DNA of 10,375 bases from an uncultured Clostridia bacterium (GCA_946409855.1 CAMJXZ010000092.1:1-10375), one strand, 5' to 3'; shown: positions 1-7,892, counted from the stretch's first letter. The notes: generated by a model from the sequence alone, not told the origin. Numbers and translations are program-made.

Positions 1-1
1 G

Positions 2-301
2 GTCAAATTCAGTTTCATGATGAGCGCGCCCGCGGTACTCGGGAGCCTCCTGATGGAGGGAAAAGACCTGCTCAAAGATGAACAGGCCCTGTCTTTGCTC
101 AGCACCATGACCGTCCCGCTGCTGGCGGGGATGCTGGTCGCCTTCGCGGTTGGGCTTCTCACCATGCGCGCCATGCTGAAGCTGGTCAACCGGGTCTCCT
201 TCAAATGGTTCGCGCTGTATATGCTGTTTATCGGCGTGCTGACGATCGTGCTGCAGGTTCTGGGCGTCGGGGCGCTCCGGCCCGTCGGCGCGATGGGGTG
301 A
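2..301 (+). CDS. uppP: Undecaprenyl-diphosphatase UppP (BacA), C-terminal part
   Basis: This is the 3' end of a gene that begins before the window; about 99 residues are present. UppP is an integral membrane enzyme that dephosphorylates undecaprenyl diphosphate to recycle the lipid carrier for peptidoglycan and other wall polymers. The visible part opens with VKFSFMMSAPAVLGS, which matches the conserved FSFLLSIPAILG stretch that follows the PG-SRSG catalytic motif in this family. Two strongly hydrophobic segments follow (about VPLLAGMLVAFAVGLLTM and FALYMLFIGVLTIVLQVLG), as expected for the last membrane helices. The catalytic motifs themselves lie upstream and cannot be seen. Reading is open from position 2 to the TGA at 299-301, so an internal ATG at 17 is not the real start. 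The next ORF starts five bases after the stop, consistent with co-transcription. The family call is from motif and hydropathy only. Confidence 0.88.
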   Translation, partial: VKFSFMMSAPAVLGSLLMEGKDLLKDEQALSLLSTMTVPLLAGMLVAFAVGLLTMRAMLKLVNRVSFKWFALYMLFIGVLTIVLQVLGVGALRPVGAMG

Positions 302-306
302 GATAC

Positions 307-537
307 ATGAAAGAGGCGCATACGCGGGCCCGGCCCGGCGTGCAGGAAGTGAATATTACCCAGGATACGGTGGACGCCCTGGCGCAGGCTTCCACGATGG
401 AGGAATTTCTGCGGATCGCGCAGCAGCGCGGTATCGACTGGGACAGCCTGCCGGATGAATGGCTTTCGGCGATCGCCGAAGGGGACATTACCGCGTTGCT
501 GCCCCGCCGGCCGCGGAAAAAGAACCTGGCTGAATGA
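307..537 (+). CDS. Small hypothetical protein (76 aa)
   Basis: I do not recognise this protein. The ATG at 307 is chosen because a purine-rich GGGGTGAG lies just before it, overlapping the end of uppP, which suggests translational coupling. A longer reading from 205 would run through the uppP coding region and is unlikely. The protein is soluble with no signal peptide or membrane segment. The middle part (TMEEFLRIAQQRGIDWDSLPDEW) looks like a short helical, acidic module. The tail is basic (RRPRKKN). It sits between uppP and the DUF1846 gene, with 22 bases before the latter, so the three are probably one transcript. It could be a small regulatory or adaptor protein, but nothing in the sequence proves a role. 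It could also be a non-conserved ORF, although its tight fit between two real genes argues for it being translated. Confidence 0.62.
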   Translation: MKEAHTRARPGVQEVNITQDTVDALAQASTMEEFLRIAQQRGIDWDSLPDEWLSAIAEGDITALLPRRPRKKNLAE

Positions 538-559
538 ATCGTTCAAATGGAGGTTTTCT

Positions 560-2041
560 ATGAAAATCGGTTTCGACCATGAGAAGTATACCCGTCTTCA
601 ATCGGAACACATTCTGGAACGCATCAGCCATTTCGGCGGCAAACTGTATCTGGAACTGGGCGGCAAGCTGTTTGACGATTACCACGCTTCCCGTGTCCTT
701 CCCGGCTTTCTGCCGGACAGCAAGGTACGCATGTTCCTGAAACTCCGGGAACAGGTGGAAATCATCGTCGTCATCAACGCCAACGATATCGAAAAAAGCA
801 AGGTCCGCGGCGACCTGGGCATTACCTATGACCTGGACGTCCTGCGTCTGATCGACGCTTTCCGGAGCATCGGGCTGTATGTCGGGTCCGTCGTGATGAC
901 CCGCTATTCCGGGCAGCCTGCGGCCGATCTGTTCGCGGAACGCCTGGTCAGCCAGGGGATCCCGGTATACCACCACTATACGATTGCCGGGTATCCCACC
1001 AATGTCAACCTGATCGTTTCGGATGAGGGGCTTGGCAAGAACGAATATGTCCAGACCACGCGCCCTCTGGTGCTGGTCACCGCGCCGGGTCCCGGAAGCG
1101 GCAAGATGGCCACCTGCCTGAGCCAGGTATATCAGGAAAACCGCAGGGGCATCAAGGCGGGATACGCCAAGTTCGAAACCTTCCCGATCTGGAACCTGCC
1201 GCTGAAGCATCCGGTCAACGTCGCCTATGAAGCGGCGACCGCAGACCTGTCCGATGTCAATATGATCGACCCCTTCCATCTGGAGGCTTACGGGGTCACG
1301 ACGGTCAATTACAACCGGGATATTGAGATTTTCCCGGTGCTCAACGCGCTGTTCGAAAGGGTGTGGGGCGAATCGCCCTACCGTTCTCCGACGGACATGG
1401 GCGTCAACATGGTCGGCAACTGCATCTGCGATGACGAGGTATGCCGGGAGGCCGCCTGCCAGGAGATCGTCCGGCGCTGGTATGCCGCCCGCTGCGCTTT
1501 CCTGCAGGGCCACGCGAAAGAAGAAGAAGCCGATAAGATCGAGCTGCTGATGCGGCAGCTGAACATATCCGATGATAACCGCCCGGTGATTGCCGCCGCC
1601 CGGGAACGGCTGGAAGAAACCGGACTGCCGGCGCTGGCGATCCAACTGCAGGACGGCCGGATCATCACCGGTAAAACCTCCGACCTGATGGGCCCGTCCG
1701 CCGCCCTGGTGCTGAACGCGCTGAAGGCGATTGCCGGCATCGGGAAGAAGTGCCATGTGATTTCCCCGAACGTCATCGGCCCCGTGCAGGAACTCAAGTG
1801 CAGGTATCTGGGCAACCACAACCCGCGGCTGCATTCGGACGAGGTGCTGATCGCTCTGTCTGTCAGCGCGGCGACGGACGTAAACGCCGCCAAAGCGCTG
1901 GCGGCCCTGCCTGAACTGAAGGGCTGTGAAGCGCATTCCACGGTGATCCTTTCCGCGGCGGACGCCAACACCTTCCGCAGGATCGGGGTCAACCTGACCT
2001 GCGACCGAAGGTATCAGTCCCATAAGCTTTTCCACAGATAA
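560..2041 (+). CDS. UPF0371 / DUF1846 family protein (493 aa)
   Basis: This is a full-length member of the UPF0371 (DUF1846) family, soluble proteins common in Firmicutes and other anaerobes whose biochemical role is, to my knowledge, not established. The start MKIGFDHEKY and the approximate length of 490-500 residues are typical. Residues 175-182 (APGPGSGK) resemble a P-loop and are followed by MATCLSQ, a highly characteristic stretch of the family. Other family-like blocks are GFLPDSK (49-55), NANDIEKSKVRGDLGITYD (73-91) and SPTDMGVNMVG (276-286). Cysteines cluster at CICDDEVC (288-295) and C300. The ATG at 560 is preceded by ATGGAGG at good spacing, whereas an upstream in-frame ATG at 455 overlaps the small ORF and lacks support. 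No signal peptide is present, so it is likely cytoplasmic. A perfect palindromic terminator lies 30 bases after the stop. Function remains unassigned; the GSGK motif hints at nucleotide or phosphate binding by inference. Confidence 0.9.
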   Translation: MKIGFDHEKYTRLQSEHILERISHFGGKLYLELGGKLFDDYHASRVLPGFLPDSKVRMFLKLREQVEIIVVINANDIEKSKVRGDLGITYDLDVLRLIDAFRSIGLYVGSVVMTRYSGQPAADLFAERLVSQGIPVYHHYTIAGYPTNVNLIVSDEGLGKNEYVQTTRPLVLVTAPGPGSGKMATCLSQVYQENRRGIKAGYAKFETFPIWNLPLKHPVNVAYEAATADLSDVNMIDPFHLEAYGVTTVNYNRDIEIFPVLNALFERVWGESPYRSPTDMGVNMVGNCICDDEVCREAACQEIVRRWYAARCAFLQGHAKEEEADKIELLMRQLNISDDNRPVIAAARERLEETGLPALAIQLQDGRIITGKTSDLMGPSAALVLNALKAIAGIGKKCHVISPNVIGPVQELKCRYLGNHNPRLHSDEVLIALSVSAATDVNAAKALAALPELKGCEAHSTVILSAADANTFRRIGVNLTCDRRYQSHKLFHR

Positions 2042-2070
2042 ACCGGCTCTATCAAGTATACTTTTTCATC

Positions 2071-2104
2071 AAAAACCCGGCTGCCGCGCGGCAGCCGGGT
2101 TTTT
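2071..2104. terminator. Perfect palindromic bidirectional terminator
   Basis: The 15-base arm at 2071-2085 (five A then CCCGGCTGCC) is exactly complementary to 2090-2104 (GGCAGCCGGG then five T). The loop GCGC is itself self-complementary, so all 34 bp read identically on both strands. Each strand therefore gives a GC-rich hairpin followed by a T tract. It lies between the convergent DUF1846 gene (ends 2041) and the Ig-like protein gene (ends 2122) and most likely ends both transcripts. Confidence 0.93.
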
Positions 2105-2121
2105 GACGGGATGGATATCGT

Positions 2122-3876
2122 TTAATCAGTCAGCACGGTCAGCAGAATGGGCTGGCTTTTTACAGAACCGTCCTGATTGCTCACGACACAGCGGAACTGC
2201 AGCTGGTCATAATTCTTCAGCGCGGTAAAGGTGAGGATATTGGACCGGTTGCCTTCCCAGATTTCTGCGTTTGTCAGGGGCTTCCAGCTTTCCCCGCCGT
2301 TATTGCTGTACTGCCATTCATATTCCTTCGCGTTTTCCGCTTCGATCGACAGCGTGACCGATTCTTCTTCATGGACAGACAGATCGCATGTCTGCGCGAT
2401 CAGACGGGGGAGCGCCTCCGGATCGGAGACGATGACCAGCTGCGCGGGCTCGCAGAAGACAGTTTCGTCCCGGTAAAGCGCTTTCACGCGGAACAGAAAA
2501 CCGTTGTATTTGATATCCGCCCGGAAAGTAAGCGTATCTGTTTTGTTGCCCTGCCAGAATTCACCGTTGGTCAGGTCGTGCCAGCTTTTTCCTTCGTCGC
2601 TGCTGTACTGCCACTGGAGCCTGGAGGCATCAGCCAGCGCGGCGCGGAAAGAAACGCTTTCGCCCGGTTCGGCGACCCGGTCGGAAGGCGCTTCGTCAAA
2701 GGCAATGACCTTGTCCGGGAAGGTCACGCGGACGGGCTCGCTGGTAAGCTGTTCCTCTTTGCCGGATACGGCGCAGCGGAACAGGAAAGCAAGATGCTTT
2801 TCCTCTGCGGCAAAGGTGAGCGTATCGGTCTTGCAGCCGTGCCAGAACTCGGCGTTGCGGAGATCGTCCCAGTTTTCGCCTTCGTCCTTGCTGTACTGCC
2901 ACTGATAGCTCAGCGCGGAAACGGCCTCGACGGAGAATGTGACCTCTTCGCCGGGCTGAACCTGCTGATCTTCCGGCTGACGCGTGATGGAAAGCGGGGG
3001 CTCCTCATCCTGTTTTGCTTCTTCTTCGGCAGTTTCTTCCTCTTTGGTTTCAGGTTTGGACGGCTCCGCGTCGGCGTCAGACGCTTCTTCCGGGCCGGGT
3101 TCTACGGCCGTTTCATCATCTTCCGCAGCCGCCTGGCTGGGTTCTTCAGCCGCTTCATCTTCTTCCGCGTCGGGTTTTACGGTTGATTCATCATCTTTTT
3201 CAGTCGGCTGTTCGGGCTCGTCATCCGCGTCCTCCGGGGCGGGTTCCTGATCATCCGAAGCCGGCGGCTCGGGTTCTTCGGCGGTTTCCGATTCTTCCGT
3301 TTCAGACGGGATGACCTCCGCGGCGGGTTCCTCTTCTGTCTCCGGCAGAGTGCCCGCGTCGGCTTCCTCTTCCGATTCCGGCTGCGCCGGATCTTCGGAT
3401 GCCTCGGCAGGCGTTTCTTCCGGCTGAATGGCCGGGACGGCTTCTTCGTCTGCCGGAACATCAGGCGTCTGCGGACCAAACGACAGCTGCCCGATCAGGA
3501 TCGGCGGCAATTTCTGATCTTCTACCTGGACCATCTCTTTTTTGGTCTTGTCCAGCCATTCGTTGATCTCGGCCCGGTCTGCGCGGGATATTCGGGATTC
3601 TTCCACGTATATCACGCCGCCGCCGCCGTTCTGATCGGCGTACAGAGCCTTGATGAGGCCGCTTTCTCTCTGCAGTACCCAGATCAGCCCGCGTTCCCCG
3701 GTGATGCCGGCGCAATGCGTCATGTCAGGACCGGTATACAGCGCGGAATACTGCGACAGCCAGCGGTAGCCCGCGAAGAACATCCCGAGGCTCTCCGCGA
3801 AGGCGCCGACGGCAAGCGCCTGGACCAGCAGGCAAACCAGCAGCCATGTCAGTGTTTTCTTCCATTGTTTGTTCAT
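2122..3876 (-). CDS. Secreted protein with Glu/Pro-rich linker and three Ig-like repeats (584 aa)
   Basis: Residues 1-27 form a clear Sec signal peptide: basic MNKQWKK, a hydrophobic core, and an AFA-E cleavage site. Residues 28 to about 135 form an unrecognised N-terminal domain. Residues 137-295 are a low-complexity Glu/Pro/Ala/Asp-rich, very acidic linker. Three Ig-like repeats follow at about 296-387, 391-484 and 491-582. Each has the pattern Q-P-G-E-E/S-V-F, WQYS-GxxW, DL-N-EFW-G-KTDTLTF and a closing FRC-V strand, like bacterial Ig-like modules of cell-surface proteins. No LPXTG motif, C-terminal membrane anchor or SLH domain is present, so it is probably released or held non-covalently. 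The ATG at 3876 is preferred over 3915 and 3894 because AAAGGAG lies seven bases before it and the signal peptide starts there. It has its own promoter (3939-3968) and shares the palindromic terminator. Binding partner unknown; adhesion or carbohydrate/protein binding is inference. Confidence 0.85.
   Translation of the reverse strand: MNKQWKKTLTWLLVCLLVQALAVGAFAESLGMFFAGYRWLSQYSALYTGPDMTHCAGITGERGLIWVLQRESGLIKALYADQNGGGGVIYVEESRISRADRAEINEWLDKTKKEMVQVEDQKLPPILIGQLSFGPQTPDVPADEEAVPAIQPEETPAEASEDPAQPESEEEADAGTLPETEEEPAAEVIPSETEESETAEEPEPPASDDQEPAPEDADDEPEQPTEKDDESTVKPDAEEDEAAEEPSQAAAEDDETAVEPGPEEASDADAEPSKPETKEEETAEEEAKQDEEPPLSITRQPEDQQVQPGEEVTFSVEAVSALSYQWQYSKDEGENWDDLRNAEFWHGCKTDTLTFAAEEKHLAFLFRCAVSGKEEQLTSEPVRVTFPDKVIAFDEAPSDRVAEPGESVSFRAALADASRLQWQYSSDEGKSWHDLTNGEFWQGNKTDTLTFRADIKYNGFLFRVKALYRDETVFCEPAQLVIVSDPEALPRLIAQTCDLSVHEEESVTLSIEAENAKEYEWQYSNNGGESWKPLTNAEIWEGNRSNILTFTALKNYDQLQFRCVVSNQDGSVKSQPILLTVLTD
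2131..2991 (-). repeat. Three tandem Ig-like domain repeats within the secreted protein gene
   Basis: Three units of about 92 codons occupy roughly 2716-2991, 2425-2706 and 2131-2406. They share the aligned cores YQWQYSKDEGENW, LQWQYSSDEGKSW and YEWQYSNNGGESW, then NAEFWHG, NGEFWQG and NAEIWEG, then DTLTF, DTLTF and NILTF. DNA identity is visible too, for example CTGTACTGCCA near the start of each core. They probably arose by internal duplication. Units 1 and 2 look more alike to each other than to unit 3. Confidence 0.8.
2992..3468 (-). repeat. Low-complexity acidic linker coding stretch (Glu/Pro/Ala/Asp)
   Basis: Residues 137-295 of the secreted protein are made of irregular short blocks such as EETAEEEP, EPEPPASDD, EEDEAAEEPSQAA and EDDETAVEPGPEE. 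At the DNA level this is an imperfect repetition of codons read on the + strand as TTC, TTCTTC, CTC and CGG. It is expected to be an extended, negatively charged spacer that projects the Ig-like domains. Such tracts vary in length between strains through slippage and recombination. Confidence 0.75.
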
Positions 3877-3938
3877 GATGCCGCTCCTTTGCATATGGAT
3901 TTTAAGGGATATCATGGCCGATCGATTCGTATGCCATT

Positions 3939-3968
3939 ATTATAATCAATCCGGCTTCCGCGTGTCAA
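3939..3968 (-). promoter_or_regulatory. Consensus sigma-70-type promoter of the Ig-like protein gene
   Basis: On the minus strand TTGACA (3968-3963) and TATAAT (3944-3939) are both perfect consensus hexamers, separated by 18 bases. The expected start of transcription is near 3932, giving a leader of about 55 bases before the ATG at 3876. This makes the gene an independent, probably strongly transcribed unit rather than an extension of the GH3 operon upstream. Confidence 0.85.
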
Positions 3969-4043
3969 TGGTGCGGAAAGGTAAAATCTCTCCCGCGCAT
4001 CCGGTCATCCGGATTAAAACGGCCTCGCGTGGGAAACGGCAAC

Positions 4044-4094
4044 AAAAACCGCGCCAGCCAATGAACCGGATGATGGTTTCATCGGACGGCGCGG
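4044..4094 (-). terminator. Probable terminator after the GH3 gene
   Basis: On the minus strand CCGCGCC (4094-4088) can pair with GGCGCGG (4055-4049), followed directly by TTTTTGTTG. The 32-base interior contains a smaller imperfect stem (TGAAACC with GGTTCA). The loop is long for a classical intrinsic terminator, so support is moderate. Its place, just after the GH3 stop and before the next gene's promoter, fits termination of the MATE-GH3 transcript. Confidence 0.5.
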
Positions 4095-4108
4095 TGATTA
4101 TGGCTGGG

Positions 4109-6469
4109 TCAGTCCAGCTTCAGGATCATGGAAAGGAGCCTGCGGACGCTGTCGTTGACTTTCTCCTCCGACAGTTCTCCGTCCCGTACGGCGCGAAGCG
4201 TTCGCCACGGGGTGCCGCAGCCCATTTTGATATCGTTGCCGGCGGCGATTTCCTCGTGCTGGATGCCGCAGGTATACCAGTCTGTGGTGATCAGGCCCCG
4301 GAAGCCCCATTCGCCGCGGAGGATGCCGGTCAGCAGGTCGGCATTCGCGGAAGAACGGACGCCGTTGACCGGGTTATAGGCCGTCATCAGCATCCAGGGA
4401 TCGGCTTCCCGGACGCAGATTTCAAAGCCTTTCAGATAGATTTCACGAAGCGCTCTGGCGCTGACGCGGGAATCGCAGTTGCGCCGGTTTTCTTCTTTGT
4501 TGTTGCAGGCAAAATGCTTGATCGTGGCGGCGATGCCCTCGCTTTGCACACCGCGCGTTATTGCGGCGGCCATCCTTCCGGCCAGCAGCGGGTCCTCGGA
4601 AAAATACTCGAAGTTCCTGCCGCACATGGGATTGCGGTGGATGTTCATGGCAGGCGCCAGCCAGATGCCGATGTTGTTTTCCTTGACTTCCAGCGCAGCC
4701 GCTTTGCCGATGCGGGTCAGCAGTTCTTCGTCAAAGGTGCAGCTCAGCAGGATCGCGCAGGGGAAAGCGGTGGTTTCCACCCCCAGGCCGGGATGGATCC
4801 GCAGGCCCGCCGGGCCGTCCGCCGTCATGACGTTGGGAATGCCGGCCTTGGGCAGGTTCCCCATGCCGAAAGTGTTGGCCACCCCGCGGCTGGGCTGTCC
4901 GCCGAGCAGGAAAACCTTTTCCGGCAGGCTAAGGGTATCCATCAACTGATCGAGGCTCAGCTTGCCGTCGGCGACATCCTCGAGGACCGGCACATTCGCC
5001 TTTTTCCAGCCGCTGAAGGGAACATGGAACGGGCATTCGATCGGCACTTGACCGTCAAAAGGAAGCTGGTCGGCCGTTTCCGTCTGTTCGAATGCCGGAT
5101 GGGTGACAGGCAGCGGTTCCAGGGTGCCGTCGGCCATCATCCGTTCCTTGAGATGACGGGGTTCCGCCAGCGCGGAAAGCTCACAGAGAACCACATCGTC
5201 CTGCAGGTTCCAGGAAAGGGCGGCTTTTTCGGCGCTCCGGACATCCGTCCCGATGTAGAAGCGGTATTCGCCCTTTTCCAGGACGTAAGCGTCTTTCATG
5301 ACCTTGCCAAGATCGTCAAAGGACGCGAAGGCGTAAGGGGCAAAGGACATGGACAGGGTCTGTTCCTCCCCGGGCTGAAGCACGCGCGTTTTGGCAAACG
5401 CGGTCAGGACCCGGGCGGGTTTGCCCAGCCTGCCCTGCGGGGCGGACACATAGACCTGCACCGTCTCACGGCCGGGCACCGCCCCGTCGTTACGGACGGA
5501 CACCTGCGCGGTAAAAAAAGCGGGAAGCACGCTGTCCGGCATGGAAACGGAGGCGCGGCGCAGTGAGAAGACAGTATACGAAAGGCCGTAGCCGAAAGGA
5601 TACAGAACGCGGTCCGCGGCGCCTTTCATGGTTTCGAACCAGCGGTAGCCGACGTAGATATCTTCCGTGTAATCCACATATTTGTCGGAATCAAAGAAGT
5701 TCCGCGCGTAAGGCCAGGCGTCAAAGCCGTCGGCGAAGGTGTCGCACAGTTTCCCTTCGGGCACCGCGTCGCCGCACAGCAGATCCGCCGCGGCAAGGCC
5801 GCCTTCCAGCCCGGCCTGCCAGCACAGCAGGGCGCCTTCGATCCGGTCGTCCCGGGCAAACCATTTCCCGTCGATCATGCCGCCCACATTGAGCAGCACG
5901 ATGATATGTTTGAAATGGGCTTTGGCCAGATGGACCAGCTGTTCTTCTTTTTCGCTCAGCAGATAGTCACCGCGTTCCGGCCGGCGGTCCGCCCCCTCGC
6001 AGGAATAGCGGGAGATGGGCAGCAGAACGGTATCGGTGTATGCCGCGGCCTTTTTGATCAGTTCTTCAGGAGGAACCGCTTCCTCAATTTTCCCCGGTTT
6101 TCCGCCCGCCTGGTAAGCGTCGAGCACATATCCCAGATAAAAGGCGGACAGCGGCTCAAAGAGGCTCAGCTTTCCTTCGGCCTGCTTGATCCGCAGCCCC
6201 TCCAGAAGCGTCCGGTGATATGGGGTGGTGGTATCCCCGCTGCCGCCGCCGCCCTTGACCCAGTCGACCTGCGCTTTGCCCAGTACGGCCACTTTGGCGC
6301 CCGCAGGCAGCGGGAGCACGCCGCCGTTGTTCTTGAGCAGCACCATGCCTTTCTGCGCCGCTTCACGGCTCAGGGCGATGTGGGCAGGGCCGGCGGTCAC
6401 GCGGTGCCCGTCAGCGCCCAGGGGTGTAGCGGGCATGTAATGAAGACGAAGCCATTTTTGCTGTTTCAT
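4109..6469 (-). CDS. Glycoside hydrolase family 3 beta-glycosidase, domain-inverted form (786 aa)
   Basis: A GH3 enzyme, probably a beta-glucosidase, removing a beta-linked sugar from the non-reducing end. The usual GH3 order is reversed. The C-terminal alpha/beta sandwich comes first (about residues 30-295: KGMVLLKNNGGVLPL at 40-54, YSCEGADR at 155-161, DYTEDIYVGYRWFE at 266-279, YPFGYGLSYT at 290-299). A fibronectin-III-like domain follows (about 318-408, VSVRNDGAVPGRETVQVYV). The TIM-barrel domain is last (about 505-786: DGPAGLR at 551-557, NIHRNPMCGRNFEYFSEDP at 609-627, KHFACNN at 651-657, TTDW at 728-731). D730 is the likely nucleophile and E158 the candidate acid/base, by analogy with characterised GH3 enzymes. 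This order is known from rumen clostridial beta-glucosidases. No signal peptide is visible, so it should act in the cytoplasm on imported glycosides. It starts 27 bases after the MATE gene, with AGGGGG before its ATG, so the two are probably co-transcribed. Substrate cannot be deduced. Confidence 0.93.
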   Translation of the reverse strand: MKQQKWLRLHYMPATPLGADGHRVTAGPAHIALSREAAQKGMVLLKNNGGVLPLPAGAKVAVLGKAQVDWVKGGGGSGDTTTPYHRTLLEGLRIKQAEGKLSLFEPLSAFYLGYVLDAYQAGGKPGKIEEAVPPEELIKKAAAYTDTVLLPISRYSCEGADRRPERGDYLLSEKEEQLVHLAKAHFKHIIVLLNVGGMIDGKWFARDDRIEGALLCWQAGLEGGLAAADLLCGDAVPEGKLCDTFADGFDAWPYARNFFDSDKYVDYTEDIYVGYRWFETMKGAADRVLYPFGYGLSYTVFSLRRASVSMPDSVLPAFFTAQVSVRNDGAVPGRETVQVYVSAPQGRLGKPARVLTAFAKTRVLQPGEEQTLSMSFAPYAFASFDDLGKVMKDAYVLEKGEYRFYIGTDVRSAEKAALSWNLQDDVVLCELSALAEPRHLKERMMADGTLEPLPVTHPAFEQTETADQLPFDGQVPIECPFHVPFSGWKKANVPVLEDVADGKLSLDQLMDTLSLPEKVFLLGGQPSRGVANTFGMGNLPKAGIPNVMTADGPAGLRIHPGLGVETTAFPCAILLSCTFDEELLTRIGKAAALEVKENNIGIWLAPAMNIHRNPMCGRNFEYFSEDPLLAGRMAAAITRGVQSEGIAATIKHFACNNKEENRRNCDSRVSARALREIYLKGFEICVREADPWMLMTAYNPVNGVRSSANADLLTGILRGEWGFRGLITTDWYTCGIQHEEIAAGNDIKMGCGTPWRTLRAVRDGELSEEKVNDSVRRLLSMILKLD

Positions 6470-6496
6470 CGGAATGATCCCCCTGTTTCAGTTCGG

Positions 6497-7867
6497 TCAC
6501 GCGCCCGCGCTTCTGTGGAGCCAATGGCCGCGGAAGTAATAGATGATAAAAAGGATGCTGGTCAGGATCCAGGTAATCGGGTAGCTGAAAAGCGCCATGT
6601 CGATGGTATGGTGGGCAGGCAGGATCACCAGGATCCAGACCACCCGCAGCAGGCATACGCCCAGCAGGGTCATCATGGTGGGGATCAGCGTATCGCCGGT
6701 GCCGCGCATCGAGCCGGACAGGATTTCGATCGGAATGTACGTGATATAGAAAGGAACCAGCAGCCTGAGGATATGGACGCCCTGATCAATGACCGCCTGG
6801 TCCTGACTGAAGATGTGGAACAGCAGGCCGCCGAACAGATACATGCAGACGGACAGCGCGCTGGTGACGATCACGCACATGAGGAGACAGGATCGGATGC
6901 CCTTTTTGATCCGGTCATATTTGCCGGCCCCGTAGTTCTGGCCCACAAAGGTGGTAATGGCGATGCCGAAGGCGTTGACCGTCATCCAGTAAAGCCCGTC
7001 CAGCTTCCCGTAGGATGTCCAGCCGGCCAGAACGTTGGAGTCAAACCCGTTGATCGCCCGCTGAATGATGACGTTGGACAGGGAGTACATGACCGACTGC
7101 AGCCCGGCCGGGAGGCCGATCGCCGCGATCCGCCGGAACAGGGAAAAGTCGAGACGGATTTTCCTGGGATTGAGTTTCAGACAGTCCTTCCTGCGGGTCA
7201 GGGTGGTGATCACCAGCGCGGAGGACAGGCACTGGGAAAGGATGGTTGCCAGCGCGGCGCCTTCCACGCCCATCCGGAACACCAGCACGAACAGCGAGTC
7301 CAGCGCGATGTTGGTCAGACACGCGGCGATCAGGAAATAAAGAGGCCTTTGGCTGTCTCCCGCGGCCCGGAGGATGCCAGAGCCAATGTTGTAGATGAGG
7401 GAGGGAATCATCCCCAGGAAGATGATCCGGATATAGGCGACGGCATAGGGGAGCACGTCCTGCGGCGTATCCATGATGGTGAGCAGCCAGGGGGACAGGA
7501 GGAACCCCGCCACCGTCAGGACAGAGCCGAAAAGCAGGGCCATGGCCATGGCTGTATGAACGGAACGGGAAACTTCCTCTTCCTGCTGCGCGCCGTAAAA
7601 CTGACTGATGATGACGGTGGCGCCGGAGGAAATGCCGATGAAAAAACCGACCAGGAGGTTGACCAGCGAGGCGGTTGTCCCGCCGACGGCGGCCAGCGCC
7701 AGCTTGTTGACACCGTTTCCGACGATGGCCGCGTCCGCTGTGTTGTACAGCTGCTGGAAGAAGGTACCCAGAACGATCGGGAAAAAGAAATGAAGCAGCT
7801 GTTTCCAGATGACGCCTTCTGTCATGGATAAGCTGCCCGCGCGTCTTCTGACCGTCTGACTTCCCAT
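6497..7867 (-). CDS. MATE family efflux transporter (456 aa)
   Basis: This is a polytopic membrane protein with about twelve hydrophobic segments in two related halves (about residues 22-225 and 240-448), the MATE (MatE) layout. MATE pumps export drugs, aglycones or metabolites using a Na+ or H+ gradient. Family-like features include FPIVLGTFFQQLYNTADAAIVG (29-50), ISSGATVIISQFYGA (79-93), GSGILRAAGDSQRP (162-175), and in the second half FVGQNYGAGKYDRI (307-320) and SGSMRGTGDTLIP (384-396). The paired Q-N/F-YGA and R-G-GD-P motifs are typical. Length of about 450 is usual. GGAGGGG lies about eight bases before the ATG at 7867, supporting this start. It is the first gene of a two-gene unit with the GH3 enzyme, under a promoter with a palindromic operator candidate. 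Substrate and coupling ion cannot be read from the sequence. Confidence 0.93.
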   Translation of the reverse strand: MGSQTVRRRAGSLSMTEGVIWKQLLHFFFPIVLGTFFQQLYNTADAAIVGNGVNKLALAAVGGTTASLVNLLVGFFIGISSGATVIISQFYGAQQEEEVSRSVHTAMAMALLFGSVLTVAGFLLSPWLLTIMDTPQDVLPYAVAYIRIIFLGMIPSLIYNIGSGILRAAGDSQRPLYFLIAACLTNIALDSLFVLVFRMGVEGAALATILSQCLSSALVITTLTRRKDCLKLNPRKIRLDFSLFRRIAAIGLPAGLQSVMYSLSNVIIQRAINGFDSNVLAGWTSYGKLDGLYWMTVNAFGIAITTFVGQNYGAGKYDRIKKGIRSCLLMCVIVTSALSVCMYLFGGLLFHIFSQDQAVIDQGVHILRLLVPFYITYIPIEILSGSMRGTGDTLIPTMMTLLGVCLLRVVWILVILPAHHTIDMALFSYPITWILTSILFIIYYFRGHWLHRSAGA

Positions 7868-7892
7868 TTCCTGCCCCTCCGTTGCTTCGATA

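Noticed and set aside
488..2035. 515-codon open frame antisense to the DUF1846 gene
   Set aside because: It mirrors a well-recognised family protein, has no ribosome binding site, and its translation is Arg/Gly/Gln-rich and unlike any protein; open antisense frames are common in GC-rich genes.
2028..2036. TTTTCCACA, matching the loose DnaA-box consensus
   Set aside because: Single copy inside the end of a coding region and far from dnaA; expected by chance.
3869..5566. 565-codon open frame on the + strand, antisense to the GH3 gene
   Set aside because: The real GH3 motifs are on the other strand; this translation is low in structure and begins inside the upstream region of the Ig-like gene.
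5906..7831. 641-codon open frame on the + strand across the GH3 and MATE genes
   Set aside because: It crosses the boundary of two well-supported genes on the opposite strand, and its Gly/Asp/His/Gln-rich product is a typical shadow translation.
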